From the NCBI GenBank assembly GCA_964620445.1, contig CAZUHB010000031.1, positions 12,184 to 76,183 of the forward strand: a stretch of DNA of 64,000 nt. Direction: 5' to 3'. Each line of letters starts with the position of its first letter. Position 1 is the first letter of the stretch. Under the pieces are notes generated by a model, which worked only from the letters and a program-made list of their open reading frames with translations, searched no databases and was not told the origin of the DNA. This DNA is from CAZUHB01 sp964620445. GTDB lineage: Bacteria; Planctomycetota; B15-G4; CAYZWU01. This document shows positions 26,480-35,201 of the stretch, one piece after another. A program made the position numbers and the translations under genes.

Positions 26480-27994
26480 TTATTTTTTCACTTCGATCAA
26501 CTCGATGTGAAAAATGAGTGTCGCACCGCCCGGAATCCTGGGAGGTTGTCCGAATTCACCGTACCCGAGGTCGGGCGGGATTGTGAACTTGTAGATCGCG
26601 CCCGGCTTCATGAGCTGCAGCCCCTCGGTCCATCCGACGATCACTCTCGAGAGCGGGAAGGTTCTGGGGATACCTTTCTTGAACGAGTTGTCGAAAAGGG
26701 TGCCGTCATCGAGCCAGCCCGCGTAGTGTACGGACACGATACTGCCCGTCTTGGGCGGTTCGCCCTCGCCTTCCCTGATGACCTCGTATGCGAGACCGCT
26801 CTTGGTCACTGTCAGCTTGCTTTCCGTGGACAGGCTGAACTTGGGTACCGGAAGGGGCACATAGACCTTCTTCAGTTCCATCTCGAAGATGAGCGTCGCG
26901 TTGGGCGGCACGAGTGCGCCCCGTCCGCGCTTACCGAATGCGAGTTCGGGCGGCACCACGTAACGGTTGCGGCCCCCTTCCTTGAGCAGGAGCGTGCCGA
27001 GATTGAAGATCTTCTCGTTCGCCTTGCCCACGTTGAATTTCCACGGACTGCCTCGGATGAGGCTCGAGTCGAGGAGTTCCCCGTCGGTGCCCCAGAAGGT
27101 GAATTCCAGATCGACGAGAAAACCGTCCTCGACACCCGGACCCGTTCCTTCCTTGAGCACCTCGTAGATCAATCCTTCGGGGGTCTTCTTCTGGGCTTCA
27201 GGGTTTCCCTGCGTGAACTCGGGCATCTTCGGGCCCGGTTCGAATTCGACCAGTTCGACCTCGTAGATGAGCCCCGCGTTGGGGGGAACGGTGGAACCGA
27301 CTCCGCGTTCCCCGAAGCCGAGTTTCGGCGGGACGTAAAGCTTGTACTTGGCTCCGGCCGACATGAGGTGGAGACCCTCCTTCAAACCTTCCGGCCTTGC
27401 CTGGTGGAGTTTGAAGCCGAAAGGCTGCTCGCGTTTGTAGGTCGAGTGGAACTCGGTTCCGTCCATGAGCGTTCCGATGTAGTGAACCTTGACCTTGGCA
27501 TACTTGTCCGGCTTCGGGCCTTTCCCCTCGGCGAGAACCGTGTAGTGCAGCCCCGATGGTGTGGCGATCGCCTTCTCATCGTCGACCACGAACTCCATCG
27601 AGCGCTCCTTCTGGCCGTCGTTCTGCGGCGCCGCAAAAGGATTCGATCCCGGCGTGCCGGTTTTGGCTCCAGCCAGCGCCTTGGCGAAGGCGGCCTGGGC
27701 GTCCTTGTTCGGTTCGAGAGTTTTCTCCCTTCCTCCGCCGTCTCCGGTATCCGATCCGCTCTCCCCGCCGGGTTCCGGCTCGGCCGCCGTATCGGCCGGC
27801 TCGGCGCTCGACTCGAGCTGATCGCTGCTCGACTCGAGCTGATCGCTGCTCGACTCGAGCTGATCGCTCACGTCGGTTCCGCCGCCCGAGGATGGGTTCT
27901 CGGTGGCCGGCTCGGTGCACTCGCTACAGGAAAAAAGAACACAAACCGCCAGGATCAAGACGGTGCAAACGATGTTCCGCAGGGCGAAGATCAT
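26480..27994 (-). CDS. Lipoprotein with three FKBP-type peptidyl-prolyl isomerase domains
   Basis: A 504-residue lipoprotein (lipobox ending at C23, VLFSC). The ATG at 27994 has AAGGAG upstream. A low-complexity Ser/Gln/Glu/Gly linker (residues 25-135) contains three perfect 21-bp repeats coding SDQLESS. Three FKBP domains follow at about 145-252, 270-376 and 395-502. Domains 1 and 3 have normal VHYIG/VHYAG and YVPPxLGFGE/TIPPDLGYGE motifs. Domain 2 has LEFTFWG in place of VHYxG and is probably catalytically weak. It should act as a folding helper or chaperone in the periplasm, anchored to a membrane. Divergent from the lipoprotein operon at 28332. Confidence 0.88.
   Translation of the reverse strand: MIFALRNIVCTVLILAVCVLFSCSECTEPATENPSSGGGTDVSDQLESSSDQLESSSDQLESSAEPADTAAEPEPGGESGSDTGDGGGREKTLEPNKDAQAAFAKALAGAKTGTPGSNPFAAPQNDGQKERSMEFVVDDEKAIATPSGLHYTVLAEGKGPKPDKYAKVKVHYIGTLMDGTEFHSTYKREQPFGFKLHQARPEGLKEGLHLMSAGAKYKLYVPPKLGFGERGVGSTVPPNAGLIYEVELVEFEPGPKMPEFTQGNPEAQKKTPEGLIYEVLKEGTGPGVEDGFLVDLEFTFWGTDGELLDSSLIRGSPWKFNVGKANEKIFNLGTLLLKEGGRNRYVVPPELAFGKRGRGALVPPNATLIFEMELKKVYVPLPVPKFSLSTESKLTVTKSGLAYEVIREGEGEPPKTGSIVSVHYAGWLDDGTLFDNSFKKGIPRTFPLSRVIVGWTEGLQLMKPGAIYKFTIPPDLGYGEFGQPPRIPGGATLIFHIELIEVKK
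27806..27868 (-). repeat. Three perfect 21-bp tandem repeats in the FKBP lipoprotein linker
   Basis: Identical units at 27806-27826, 27827-27847 and 27848-27868 encode the heptad-like SDQLESS three times. Being a multiple of three, copy-number change would alter linker length only. The unit contains the XhoI-like palindrome CTCGAG. Confidence 0.95.
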
Positions 27995-28331
27995 TCGAAG
28001 CTCCTTGTACAAACCGCTATCCGTTCATCAATCGATCGTCAATCGGGGAGGGAAATCATACCGCCCCCGCGAACGGTTGCCCAGAGGTAAAATTGTACAA
28101 GCACTCCCCGGCTGTCAAGAGTCCGCTCTCGCAAAACGCCCCACACCGTGGAAATCGGGCGACGGGAGCAAGAAAACCGTGGGAGCGGGCGTCTGCCGAA
28201 ATTTCTGCTCGCTATTTGCCGAAAACCAATGATAATATCTTTCTCGCTAACTCTTTACTCCAAAGAAGACTACACCTGGTAACCCAGTCGGTTCACGTCT
28301 TTCGATCTTTGCCGCGCGAAGGAGAATCGCC
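27995..28331. other. Divergent intergenic region between FKBP lipoprotein and lipoprotein operon
   Basis: No supported gene. It should carry the promoters for both directions. I see no convincing operator or terminator; short open frames here lack ribosome-binding sites. Confidence 0.4.
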
Positions 28332-28811
28332 GTGATCAAGATCTCAATTTCAATCGCCTCTCTTTTCTTTTTCTTCACTCTTTTTTCTGCAGGCTGCTCC
28401 TCCGATTCCCACACTGTCCACGATCGGGAAATTTTCGATCCGGCCGATCCGGCGCGCGAGCCGGTGTTCAAGCAGGGGCGGCTCGAGGTCTACACTCTCT
28501 TCAAACCACAGATCCAGTATCACGACTTCAACGGGGTGTTCGACCTGAGCCCCCAAAACGCCCGGATCGTGCGGAAGTTCTGGAAGGAAAAGTTCAACGA
28601 GCTGACCCGGCGCGACCACTACGGAGAATTCTTCTTGGAGTTCTATGAATACATGAGCTCCTTTGCCCAGTCCTATCCCGTGGACAACCGCGAAAAGGAG
28701 CTCATGCTCGTAAACCTCGAAAAGAGCTTTCACGCCTTTTGCGCCGTTTTGAAAATCGCCGATGAATTCAAGGCATTCCAGAAAGAACAGGAAGCCATCT
28801 ACGAGAACTAG
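28332..28811 (+). CDS. Small lipoprotein of unknown function, first gene of lipoprotein operon
   Basis: A 159-residue lipoprotein with GTG start, GGAG about 8 bp upstream, and a signal peptide ending in a lipobox (LFSAGC). I do not recognise the family. The mature part is mainly helical and charged (FWKEKFNELTRRDHYGEFF, LEKSFHAFCAVLKIADEF). It is followed 10 bp later by a second lipoprotein gene and begins a same-strand series of five lipoproteins. Confidence 0.8.
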   Translation: MIKISISIASLFFFFTLFSAGCSSDSHTVHDREIFDPADPAREPVFKQGRLEVYTLFKPQIQYHDFNGVFDLSPQNARIVRKFWKEKFNELTRRDHYGEFFLEFYEYMSSFAQSYPVDNREKELMLVNLEKSFHAFCAVLKIADEFKAFQKEQEAIYEN

Positions 28812-28821
28812 GAAACCGAAG

Positions 28822-29505
28822 ATGTACAGACTATTCCTGCCGATCCTCGTGACCTGCCTCCTCCTCACGTCGTGCGCCGAGATCATCTACCTGCCGCCGG
28901 CCTCGTGGCTCGTCTTTCCCATTGCCGAGATCTCGAGCAACTCGATCGAGCCCCAGGATTACCGGAAAGTGGCCGAGGAAAACGGCGATCTCCTCGAGAC
29001 TCTCTCCGTGGGCGTGCTGAGAAACAAGAGCCGCAAGGGCTGGAACTCGCGCGTCGAGGGCGAGATCGTCGACGAGCGCATCGACGAGAACGTGCTCCTC
29101 GCCGAGTTTCTGAAGGGCGAGGGGATCTTCGGCGATGTTGTTCTCATCGACAGCATTCAGAACGCGGACCAGGATTTCATCATCAGCTGCAGCGTCGACT
29201 GTATCTACAACATCGAACTCGACAGCTGTATGTATATGATGAACTGCATCACCCTCGGCATCGGGTCGATCATCGGCTGGCCGCATCACAACTCTTCCGC
29301 CTTTTACGTGGGCGAGTCGATCGTCTACGACAACCGGGGCGACGAGGCCGCGGTTGTTACGGGAACGATGGCAATGAATTACAAGGAATGGTACTGCGAC
29401 AACATCTACTGGCGACCGAGCTTTTACGACGATTACGCGCTCGAGCCGCTCTTCGAGCAGATGCTCTACGAAATGATCATCAACGGAGGATGCCTGTCGG
29501 GTTGA
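28822..29505 (+). CDS. Lipoprotein of unknown function, second gene of lipoprotein operon
   Basis: A 227-residue lipoprotein (lipobox LLLTSC, signal peptide from the ATG at 28822, 10 bp after the previous stop). The mature part starts as VGVLRNKSRKGW and contains an alternating strand-helix pattern with QDFIISCSVDCIYNIEL, reminiscent of the small alpha/beta lipoproteins that act with CsgG-like proteins, but I cannot name a family. Six cysteines in the mature part, including CSVDC, suggest disulfides and periplasmic or outer-membrane location. Confidence 0.8.
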   Translation: MYRLFLPILVTCLLLTSCAEIIYLPPASWLVFPIAEISSNSIEPQDYRKVAEENGDLLETLSVGVLRNKSRKGWNSRVEGEIVDERIDENVLLAEFLKGEGIFGDVVLIDSIQNADQDFIISCSVDCIYNIELDSCMYMMNCITLGIGSIIGWPHHNSSAFYVGESIVYDNRGDEAAVVTGTMAMNYKEWYCDNIYWRPSFYDDYALEPLFEQMLYEMIINGGCLSG

Positions 29506-29585
29506 AGCGAACAAACGCTCTCTCGACCGGAGCCGCTTCAGGCTCGGCCCGATCCGGATCGTATGCCCAGCAGAGGACTGAACTG

Positions 29586-30695
29586 ATGAAACAACTGGCA
29601 ACATCGATCGCCGCGGCGCTTCTGATCGCTCTCGGTTTCGCGGCGTGTTCCACCCCGAGAGGGCTCTACGAGAGCGCCATAGACACGGTCAACCAGGCAG
29701 AGCTGCCGGACAACGATGACGCGATCGATGCCTTCGAGGACCTCGACGAAGCGGTGGCCCTCGCCAAGGAAGAGCTCCGCACCGACGAGGACGCGAGGTC
29801 GCCCTGCGTTCACGATCAGACCGCTTACGTCATTCCCATGGCGCTCCTCGCCAAAGCGCGCCTCCACGGCCGCCTCACCCAGGTTCCACAGGCGGAGGAC
29901 GCCTGCTGGGCGGCGATCGGCGACGCGGGGCGTTATCTGGGGCGGTACATCACGAAATTCATGCCCGCGGGCGGCCCCCAGCACCTCTTTGCGAACTACT
30001 CCGTCTTCTTCCGCCGCGAGAAGGTACGACGCCACGGGTTTACCGTTCTCAAGGAGATCTACCGCAAGGCGGCGGAACGCGACCTCGAGGAGCTGATGCG
30101 CGCCCAGATCGCCTTCAGCGACATCTATCTGAGGTCGAGCGTGGCTCACGACGAGGAGGAGTTCATCCGTCTCGCGGAGAACTCCGACTGGGTCAGGCGT
30201 TACAATCTGGAGAAGGAGGACATCGGCTACGCCTTCCAGGTAATCCTCTTGTCATTGGCCATGGCCGCGCAGCAGGCCGCTTACCAGCAGCAGCAAGCGC
30301 AGCTTCAGCAGGGCATGGCGGGCGCTGATCCGGCGACGCAGGCCGACTTGCAGGCGCAGATGAGGCAGCTCGAAATGCAGATGCAAAACAACATGCAGCA
30401 GATGATGGAAACGGCCCGGAAGATCGACGAGGCGCACGCCGCGGCGGTGCAGAGTATCCAGAATCAGTTCCACAACACCGTCGTGGGCGCGCTCGTGGCC
30501 AATTTCGAGATGCTCGAGCTCTCGGCCGAGGTGAAAAACCTGGCCTCTTACCAGGACCTGCAGCGAAAGAAGGAGGCCTTCGACGACTATGTGGCCCGCG
30601 AGGGTTTCGATCAGAAGGCAGCGGCTGCACTTCACGAGGTGCGCACCAGTCTCGACAACCTGACGCGCGATCTCCAGCAGCGCCGCAGACAGTAA
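29586..30695 (+). CDS. Lipoprotein with Gln/Met-rich coiled coil, third gene of lipoprotein operon
   Basis: A 369-residue lipoprotein (lipobox LGFAAC). The ATG at 29586 has GAGG about 10 bp upstream; an overlapping longer frame starting at 28872 is not used because it lies across the previous gene. The first half is helical, TPR-like. Residues about 225-290 are a Gln/Ala/Met-rich segment (AAYQQQQAQLQQGM, QMQNNMQQMMET) and the remainder is predicted coiled coil. The family is not recognised. It may be a structural or assembly component of an envelope complex with its neighbours. Confidence 0.8.
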   Translation: MKQLATSIAAALLIALGFAACSTPRGLYESAIDTVNQAELPDNDDAIDAFEDLDEAVALAKEELRTDEDARSPCVHDQTAYVIPMALLAKARLHGRLTQVPQAEDACWAAIGDAGRYLGRYITKFMPAGGPQHLFANYSVFFRREKVRRHGFTVLKEIYRKAAERDLEELMRAQIAFSDIYLRSSVAHDEEEFIRLAENSDWVRRYNLEKEDIGYAFQVILLSLAMAAQQAAYQQQQAQLQQGMAGADPATQADLQAQMRQLEMQMQNNMQQMMETARKIDEAHAAAVQSIQNQFHNTVVGALVANFEMLELSAEVKNLASYQDLQRKKEAFDDYVAREGFDQKAAAALHEVRTSLDNLTRDLQQRRRQ

Positions 30696-30707
30696 TAGGA
30701 GGGGAAA

Positions 30708-31379
30708 GTGAAGAGCGGATCGATCAGACTCATGCTCCTTGGGTTGGTTCTTTGCCTGGCCGCCTGTTCGAGCCCGGGTCCGAGTTCGCAGGGCCGGACC
30801 CTGGCCGGCGAACTCGATGGAGCCGCGGCAGCGTTTTTCAGCGATCTCGCCGAGCAGGGCACGGTATCTCAAGCCTACTACACGCTCTTCGTACCGGAGA
30901 ACACGATCAACCGCCGGCACATCGTCCGGTTCCGGTCGGCAATGGAGCGGGCGCTCCGCAACGCCTCGGCGCGCGCCAACGTACAGTACAATGCGTCGGC
31001 GGACCGCGTTTTCTTTCTCTCGGATCACAAGCCCGCGGACTGGAAAACACCGGCCGGAGCCGCATCGGCGAGCCACGAGCTGGCGCGGCAGTTCAAGAAC
31101 GGTACCCGCGCGGGGTGGACGGCGCTCCACGCCTTCTGGGCTCAGGTCAACCGCCTGCTCATCGGGGATGCCTCGTGGATCCAGGAGCTGCCCGAGTCGT
31201 TCCGCGCCGATCTCTCCCACCCCCTCACCTATGTGCTTCGCGTTTCGGTATGGCTGAAATCGACTCCCGATGCGGCCACCCATGTTCACGAGATCACCTT
31301 CGAATTCGTGGAGGTGGGCAAGGAGAGAACTCTTTTCTCGAAAAGTTATCCTCTCGTTCTGACTTTTCCCTTGCCTTGA
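30708..31379 (+). CDS. Lipoprotein of unknown function, fourth gene of lipoprotein operon
   Basis: A 223-residue lipoprotein (lipobox CLAAC) with GTG start and AGGAGG 4-6 bp upstream, 12 bp after the previous stop. The mature domain begins with a helical LAGELDGAAAAFFSDLAE and ends in beta strands (THVHEITFEFVEVG). The order strand-rich end plus conserved RSAMERAL resembles LpoB/YcfM-type lipoproteins only weakly. I would describe it as unknown. Confidence 0.8.
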   Translation: MKSGSIRLMLLGLVLCLAACSSPGPSSQGRTLAGELDGAAAAFFSDLAEQGTVSQAYYTLFVPENTINRRHIVRFRSAMERALRNASARANVQYNASADRVFFLSDHKPADWKTPAGAASASHELARQFKNGTRAGWTALHAFWAQVNRLLIGDASWIQELPESFRADLSHPLTYVLRVSVWLKSTPDAATHVHEITFEFVEVGKERTLFSKSYPLVLTFPLP

Positions 31380-31409
31380 CGCAAAGGGGACTATTAAGGG
31401 TATGCAGTG

Positions 31410-31955
31410 ATGAAACAGATACTGGTCCACATGATTTTGATCGCGCTCGTCGTGGGATGTACCGGGCCTTCTCCCAGGACCCCGATCGATCCTGCCGACG
31501 ATTTGACCGAAGCGGACAGGGAAGCGAGGGTGGTCGCTCTTCTTCAGCCGGTGGTCGCAAAGCTGACGGACCTCGCGGGGGAAAAGAAGATCGGCTTCGG
31601 CCAGTTTCTCAAGGATGGCCGGGATTTCGAGCCCGCTGTTTCGCGCTATGTCATCTCGCGGCTCACCAAGCTGCTCGTGGCAGGCGGCGCGAAGTTAATC
31701 GAACGGCGCGATCTCGACAAGATCATCGCCGAACTCGAATTTCAGCTTTCCGATCTCGTGAACAGCGACACGCGCGTCGCAATCGGCGAGCTCTCCGGGA
31801 TCGACATGCTCCTGCTCGGCACGGTGCAGGATCTGTCGCTTAACGTCTACCGGATCGAGATCAAGCTCGAGGAAATGCAGACCGCGCGGATCTTGATGAC
31901 GGAGAGTATCGACCTGGATCGCAAGTACCTGCCCGTCAAATTTGGGGGGAAGTAG
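31410..31955 (+). CDS. CsgG/LpoB-like lipoprotein, fifth gene of lipoprotein operon
   Basis: A 181-residue lipoprotein (lipobox LVVGC) beginning at the ATG at 31410 (a GTG one codon upstream is possible). The core follows the pattern of CsgG/LpoB/FlgO-like outer-membrane lipoproteins: a helix, then RYVISRLTKLLVAGGAKLIERRDLDKIIAELEF, then GELSGIDMLLLGTV and an alternating strand. These proteins form or activate envelope complexes, such as curli export pores or penicillin-binding protein activators. It is too short to be a pore-forming CsgG. It ends 10 bp before the phosphoesterase gene. Confidence 0.75.
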   Translation: MKQILVHMILIALVVGCTGPSPRTPIDPADDLTEADREARVVALLQPVVAKLTDLAGEKKIGFGQFLKDGRDFEPAVSRYVISRLTKLLVAGGAKLIERRDLDKIIAELEFQLSDLVNSDTRVAIGELSGIDMLLLGTVQDLSLNVYRIEIKLEEMQTARILMTESIDLDRKYLPVKFGGK

Positions 31956-31965
31956 TCGAAGTCCA

Positions 31966-32619
31966 ATGATCATCGCGGCACTCACCGACCTGCACGGCGA
32001 CATCTCCCCCCTGGGAAAGATCGCCCATGACCTCGAATGCGCCGATCTGGTGCTCATCACCGGCGACCTGACCCACTTCGGCCGGAGGCCCGAGGTCGAG
32101 CATGTGGTGAAGGCGGTCAGAAATATCAATCCCAATCTCCTCGCCGTCCCCGGCAACTGCGACTATGCCGAGGTGGCCGCCTTTCTCACCGAGGAGGGGA
32201 TCAATCTCGATCGCGCGGTGAAGGAGTTCGCGGGGGTGACCTTTCTCGGAATCGGCGGATCTCTCCCCTGCCCCGGCACCACACCCAACGAAATGACCGA
32301 AGAGGAGATGAGCGGTTGCCTGAAAACGCTCGCCCCGGCGCTCGACCGGGATACGCCGCTCGTGGTTGTTGCTCATCAGCCGCCTCACGGAACGAAGGCG
32401 GATCTGCTGAAGAGCGGCATTCACGTGGGGAGCACCAGCCTGCGGGCATTCATCGAGGAGAGGGCGCCGCTCGTCTGTTTCACCGGACACATCCACGAGG
32501 GCCGCACCATCGACGCGATCGGGCCGACAAAGGTGGCCAATCCGGGCCCGCTCGGCTACGGCCATTACACGATGGCCGAGATCTCGGACAGGGTGGAGCG
32601 GCTCGAGATCCGCGGCTAA
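31966..32619 (+). CDS. Calcineurin-like metallophosphoesterase
   Basis: A 217-residue cytoplasmic enzyme of the YfcE/MJ0936-like class. All metal motifs are present: D8 and H10 (TDLHG), GD at 33-34, GNCD at 63-66, H in VVVAHQPPHG and the GHIH pair near residue 175. It would hydrolyse a phosphomono- or diester; the substrate is unknown. The ATG at 31966 is 10 bp after the lipoprotein stop codon, so translation is likely coupled to the lipoprotein operon. Followed 29 bp later by a LOG-family gene. Confidence 0.88.
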   Translation: MIIAALTDLHGDISPLGKIAHDLECADLVLITGDLTHFGRRPEVEHVVKAVRNINPNLLAVPGNCDYAEVAAFLTEEGINLDRAVKEFAGVTFLGIGGSLPCPGTTPNEMTEEEMSGCLKTLAPALDRDTPLVVVAHQPPHGTKADLLKSGIHVGSTSLRAFIEERAPLVCFTGHIHEGRTIDAIGPTKVANPGPLGYGHYTMAEISDRVERLEIRG

Positions 32620-32648
32620 CGATCGAGCTTTCGCTGAAAGGACCGTTC

Positions 32649-33386
32649 ATGAACGAGAAGAAATTTCCGAATGACCGGCGACGCGCGGTCCGGCGGCACG
32701 AGGATCGAGAACTCCTTTCCACCGTTCTGCGCGGCGAGGAGGATGATTTCACCACCCGCGATCCATGGCGCGCGCTGCGCATCCTGGGGGAGTTCGTCGA
32801 GGGTTTCGACGCCCTCTCGCGCGTCATGCCCTGCGTGTCGATTTTCGGATCGGCGCGCACCGGGGAGGACGCCCCCTGGTACGACGCGGCGCGCAAGACG
32901 GCGGCGATCCTGGCCCGCCAGGGTCTGAACATCATTTCGGGCGGAGGGCCGGGCATCATGGCCGCGGCCAACCAGGGTGCTTCCGAAGAAAAAGGGCTCT
33001 CCATCGGGTGCAACATCGAGCTTCCCCACGAGCAGAATCCCAATCCATATCAGGACATCTCCCTGACCTTCCGGTACTTTTTTGTTCGAAAAATGATGTT
33101 CGTCAAGTACTCGATCGGCTATGTAATCTTTCCCGGTGGGTTTGGAACTCTCGACGAGTTCTTCAACTCGCTCACCCTGGTGCAGACCGGCAAGGTGGAG
33201 CACTTTCCCATCGTTCTCTACGACAGCACGTTCTGGAAGGGGCTTGTACACTGGATCGGCGAAACCATGGTGAGCGCCGGTAATATCAAACGATCCGAGA
33301 TGGATCTCTTCGTCCTGGCAGACACTCCGGAGGAAGCGGCCGCGCCGATCATGGACAAGGCGTGCGAGCTGCAGTATCTCGGCTGA
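32649..33386 (+). CDS. LOG-family nucleotide phosphoribohydrolase (TIGR00730-like)
   Basis: A 245-residue protein with the LOG signature PGGFGTLDE at residues 162-170 and SGGGPGIMAAANQGA at 98-111. LOG proteins cleave the ribose-phosphate bond of nucleoside 5'-monophosphates (cytokinin-riboside or AMP/IMP type). The basic N-terminus (about 40 residues) is longer than in the shortest homologues. It sits between the phosphoesterase gene and phosphoglycerate mutase on the same strand. Confidence 0.9.
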   Translation: MNEKKFPNDRRRAVRRHEDRELLSTVLRGEEDDFTTRDPWRALRILGEFVEGFDALSRVMPCVSIFGSARTGEDAPWYDAARKTAAILARQGLNIISGGGPGIMAAANQGASEEKGLSIGCNIELPHEQNPNPYQDISLTFRYFFVRKMMFVKYSIGYVIFPGGFGTLDEFFNSLTLVQTGKVEHFPIVLYDSTFWKGLVHWIGETMVSAGNIKRSEMDLFVLADTPEEAAAPIMDKACELQYLG

Positions 33387-33402
33387 ACAGAAAAAGAAAC
33401 TG

Positions 33403-35064
33403 ATGATTCAATTGAAGCGGCATTCCGATTTTGCACCCCCCAGGGGCCCGGTGGTGGTCGTGATCATGGACGGCGTGGGCATCGGGGGCGATGACGAGGG
33501 CAACGCGGTCAAGCTGGCGCGAACTCCCGTTCTCGACCGGATCTGGCAGGACTTCCCAACCACCCGGCTCGTGGCCCACGGCAAGGCGGTGGGGATGCCC
33601 TCGTGGAACGATATGGGCAACTCGGAGATCGGCCACAACGCGATCGGCGCGGGAAGGGTTTTTTCGCAGGGCGCCAAGCTCGTCGACGAAGCGATCGAGT
33701 CGGGCCGCCTCTTCGAGGGCGCTGCCTGGCAGGAATTGATCGCGCAATGCACCGCGAAGAAGAGCGCCCTCCACATGATCGGACTTCTCTCGGACGGCAA
33801 CGTGCACAGCCATGTCGATCAGCTCTTCGCACTCGTGCGCGCGGCAGATCGAAGCGGTGTGGAATCCCTTTTTGTCCATCCCCTCCTCGATGGCCGCGAT
33901 GTGGAAAAACGATCGGCCCTCTCCTATATCAGACCTCTCGAAGCCCTGCTCGGCGAGATTCGCGCCAAACAGAACCGCAACTATCGGATCGCCTCGGGCG
34001 GTGGGCGCATGCTGGTCACCATGGACCGTTACTTCGCCGACTGGCGGATCGTGGAGCGGGGCTACAATGCCCATGTGCACGGAAAGGGACGGGCCTTCCC
34101 GTCGGCCGAGGAGGCTGTTCGGACCTACTACGACGAGGATCCCGACGTGATCGACCAGTTCGTGGGCGAGTTCGTGATCGTCGACGACGGCAGGCCCGTG
34201 GGGCCGATCCGCGATGGGGACGGCGTTGTGTTCTTCAATTTCCGCGGTGACCGGGCGATCGAGATCTCCCTCGCTTTCGAGAAGGACGAATTCGATCACT
34301 TCGATCGGGGAGAGCGGCCCGACGTGGTCTACGCCGGAATGATGCAGTACGACGGGGACCTCCTGTTGCCGCGGCGTTTCCTTGTCGATCCTCCCGAGAT
34401 CGATCGCACGGTGAGCGAATACCTGGCCAGAGCCGGCATGCGCCAGCTGGCCGTCTCGGAGACTCAGAAATTCGGTCATGTGACCTACTTCTGGAACGGC
34501 AACCGGTCGGGCAAGTTCGACGAGGCTCTCGAGACGTATATCGAGATCCCTTCCGATCAGATTCCGTTCGAGCGGGCTCCCGCGATGAAGGCGGCCGAGA
34601 TCACCGACGTGGTGATCGATGCGATCGAGACGGGCGACCATCCCTTCATCCGGCTCAACTACGCCAATGGAGACATGGTGGGCCACACGGGTGTGCTCGA
34701 TGCGGCGATCAAGGCGGTGGAGACGGTCGACACCGAGCTCGGACGGCTTCTGGCCGCGGTAGACCGGGCCGGGGGCGTGGCGCTCATCACTGCCGATCAT
34801 GGCAATTCGGACGGCATGTTCGAGACGGACAAGAAGACGGGCGCGCTCAAGCGCGATGCGGATGGCAGCCTCGTGGTGCGCACCGCTCACACACTCAACC
34901 CGGTTCCCTTCACCATCGTGGGGCCCCCGCCCTTCGACCGGGCCGGCTTCGACGCGGCGATCGATACGCCGATGCTGAGCAATGTGGCGGCCACCCTGCT
35001 GCTGATTCTCGGCTACGAACCACCGGATGATTATGATCCGCCCCTTATCAGCAGGAATCTCTAA
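33403..35064 (+). CDS. gpmI: 2,3-bisphosphoglycerate-independent phosphoglycerate mutase
   Basis: A 553-residue cofactor-independent enzyme that interconverts 3- and 2-phosphoglycerate in glycolysis and gluconeogenesis, using two Mn ions. The phospho-transfer serine is S74 in MGNSEIGHN, the first metal motif is VVIMDGVG, and late ligands are in NYANGDMVGHTG and TADHGNSD. The size is at the upper end for the family. The gene starts 17 bp after the LOG gene, probably co-transcribed. Confidence 0.95.
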   Translation: MIQLKRHSDFAPPRGPVVVVIMDGVGIGGDDEGNAVKLARTPVLDRIWQDFPTTRLVAHGKAVGMPSWNDMGNSEIGHNAIGAGRVFSQGAKLVDEAIESGRLFEGAAWQELIAQCTAKKSALHMIGLLSDGNVHSHVDQLFALVRAADRSGVESLFVHPLLDGRDVEKRSALSYIRPLEALLGEIRAKQNRNYRIASGGGRMLVTMDRYFADWRIVERGYNAHVHGKGRAFPSAEEAVRTYYDEDPDVIDQFVGEFVIVDDGRPVGPIRDGDGVVFFNFRGDRAIEISLAFEKDEFDHFDRGERPDVVYAGMMQYDGDLLLPRRFLVDPPEIDRTVSEYLARAGMRQLAVSETQKFGHVTYFWNGNRSGKFDEALETYIEIPSDQIPFERAPAMKAAEITDVVIDAIETGDHPFIRLNYANGDMVGHTGVLDAAIKAVETVDTELGRLLAAVDRAGGVALITADHGNSDGMFETDKKTGALKRDADGSLVVRTAHTLNPVPFTIVGPPPFDRAGFDAAIDTPMLSNVAATLLLILGYEPPDDYDPPLISRNL

Positions 35065-35201
35065 ACTGGAAACAGGGGCTTTTCCGATTGAAAGCCGAAG
35101 GTATAATTTGTTCCATCAGAATGTACCAATTTGTCGTACACAACCTGATGCGGGGTGGGGGTACGACCTGATTACGGACGAGCTTCTAGAAAGGTAACAT
35201 T

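Noticed and set aside
28872..30695. A 607-codon frame that would start inside the second lipoprotein gene
   Set aside because: Its N-terminal third is shadow of the previous gene; the lipoprotein signal and ribosome-binding site at 29586 mark the real start.
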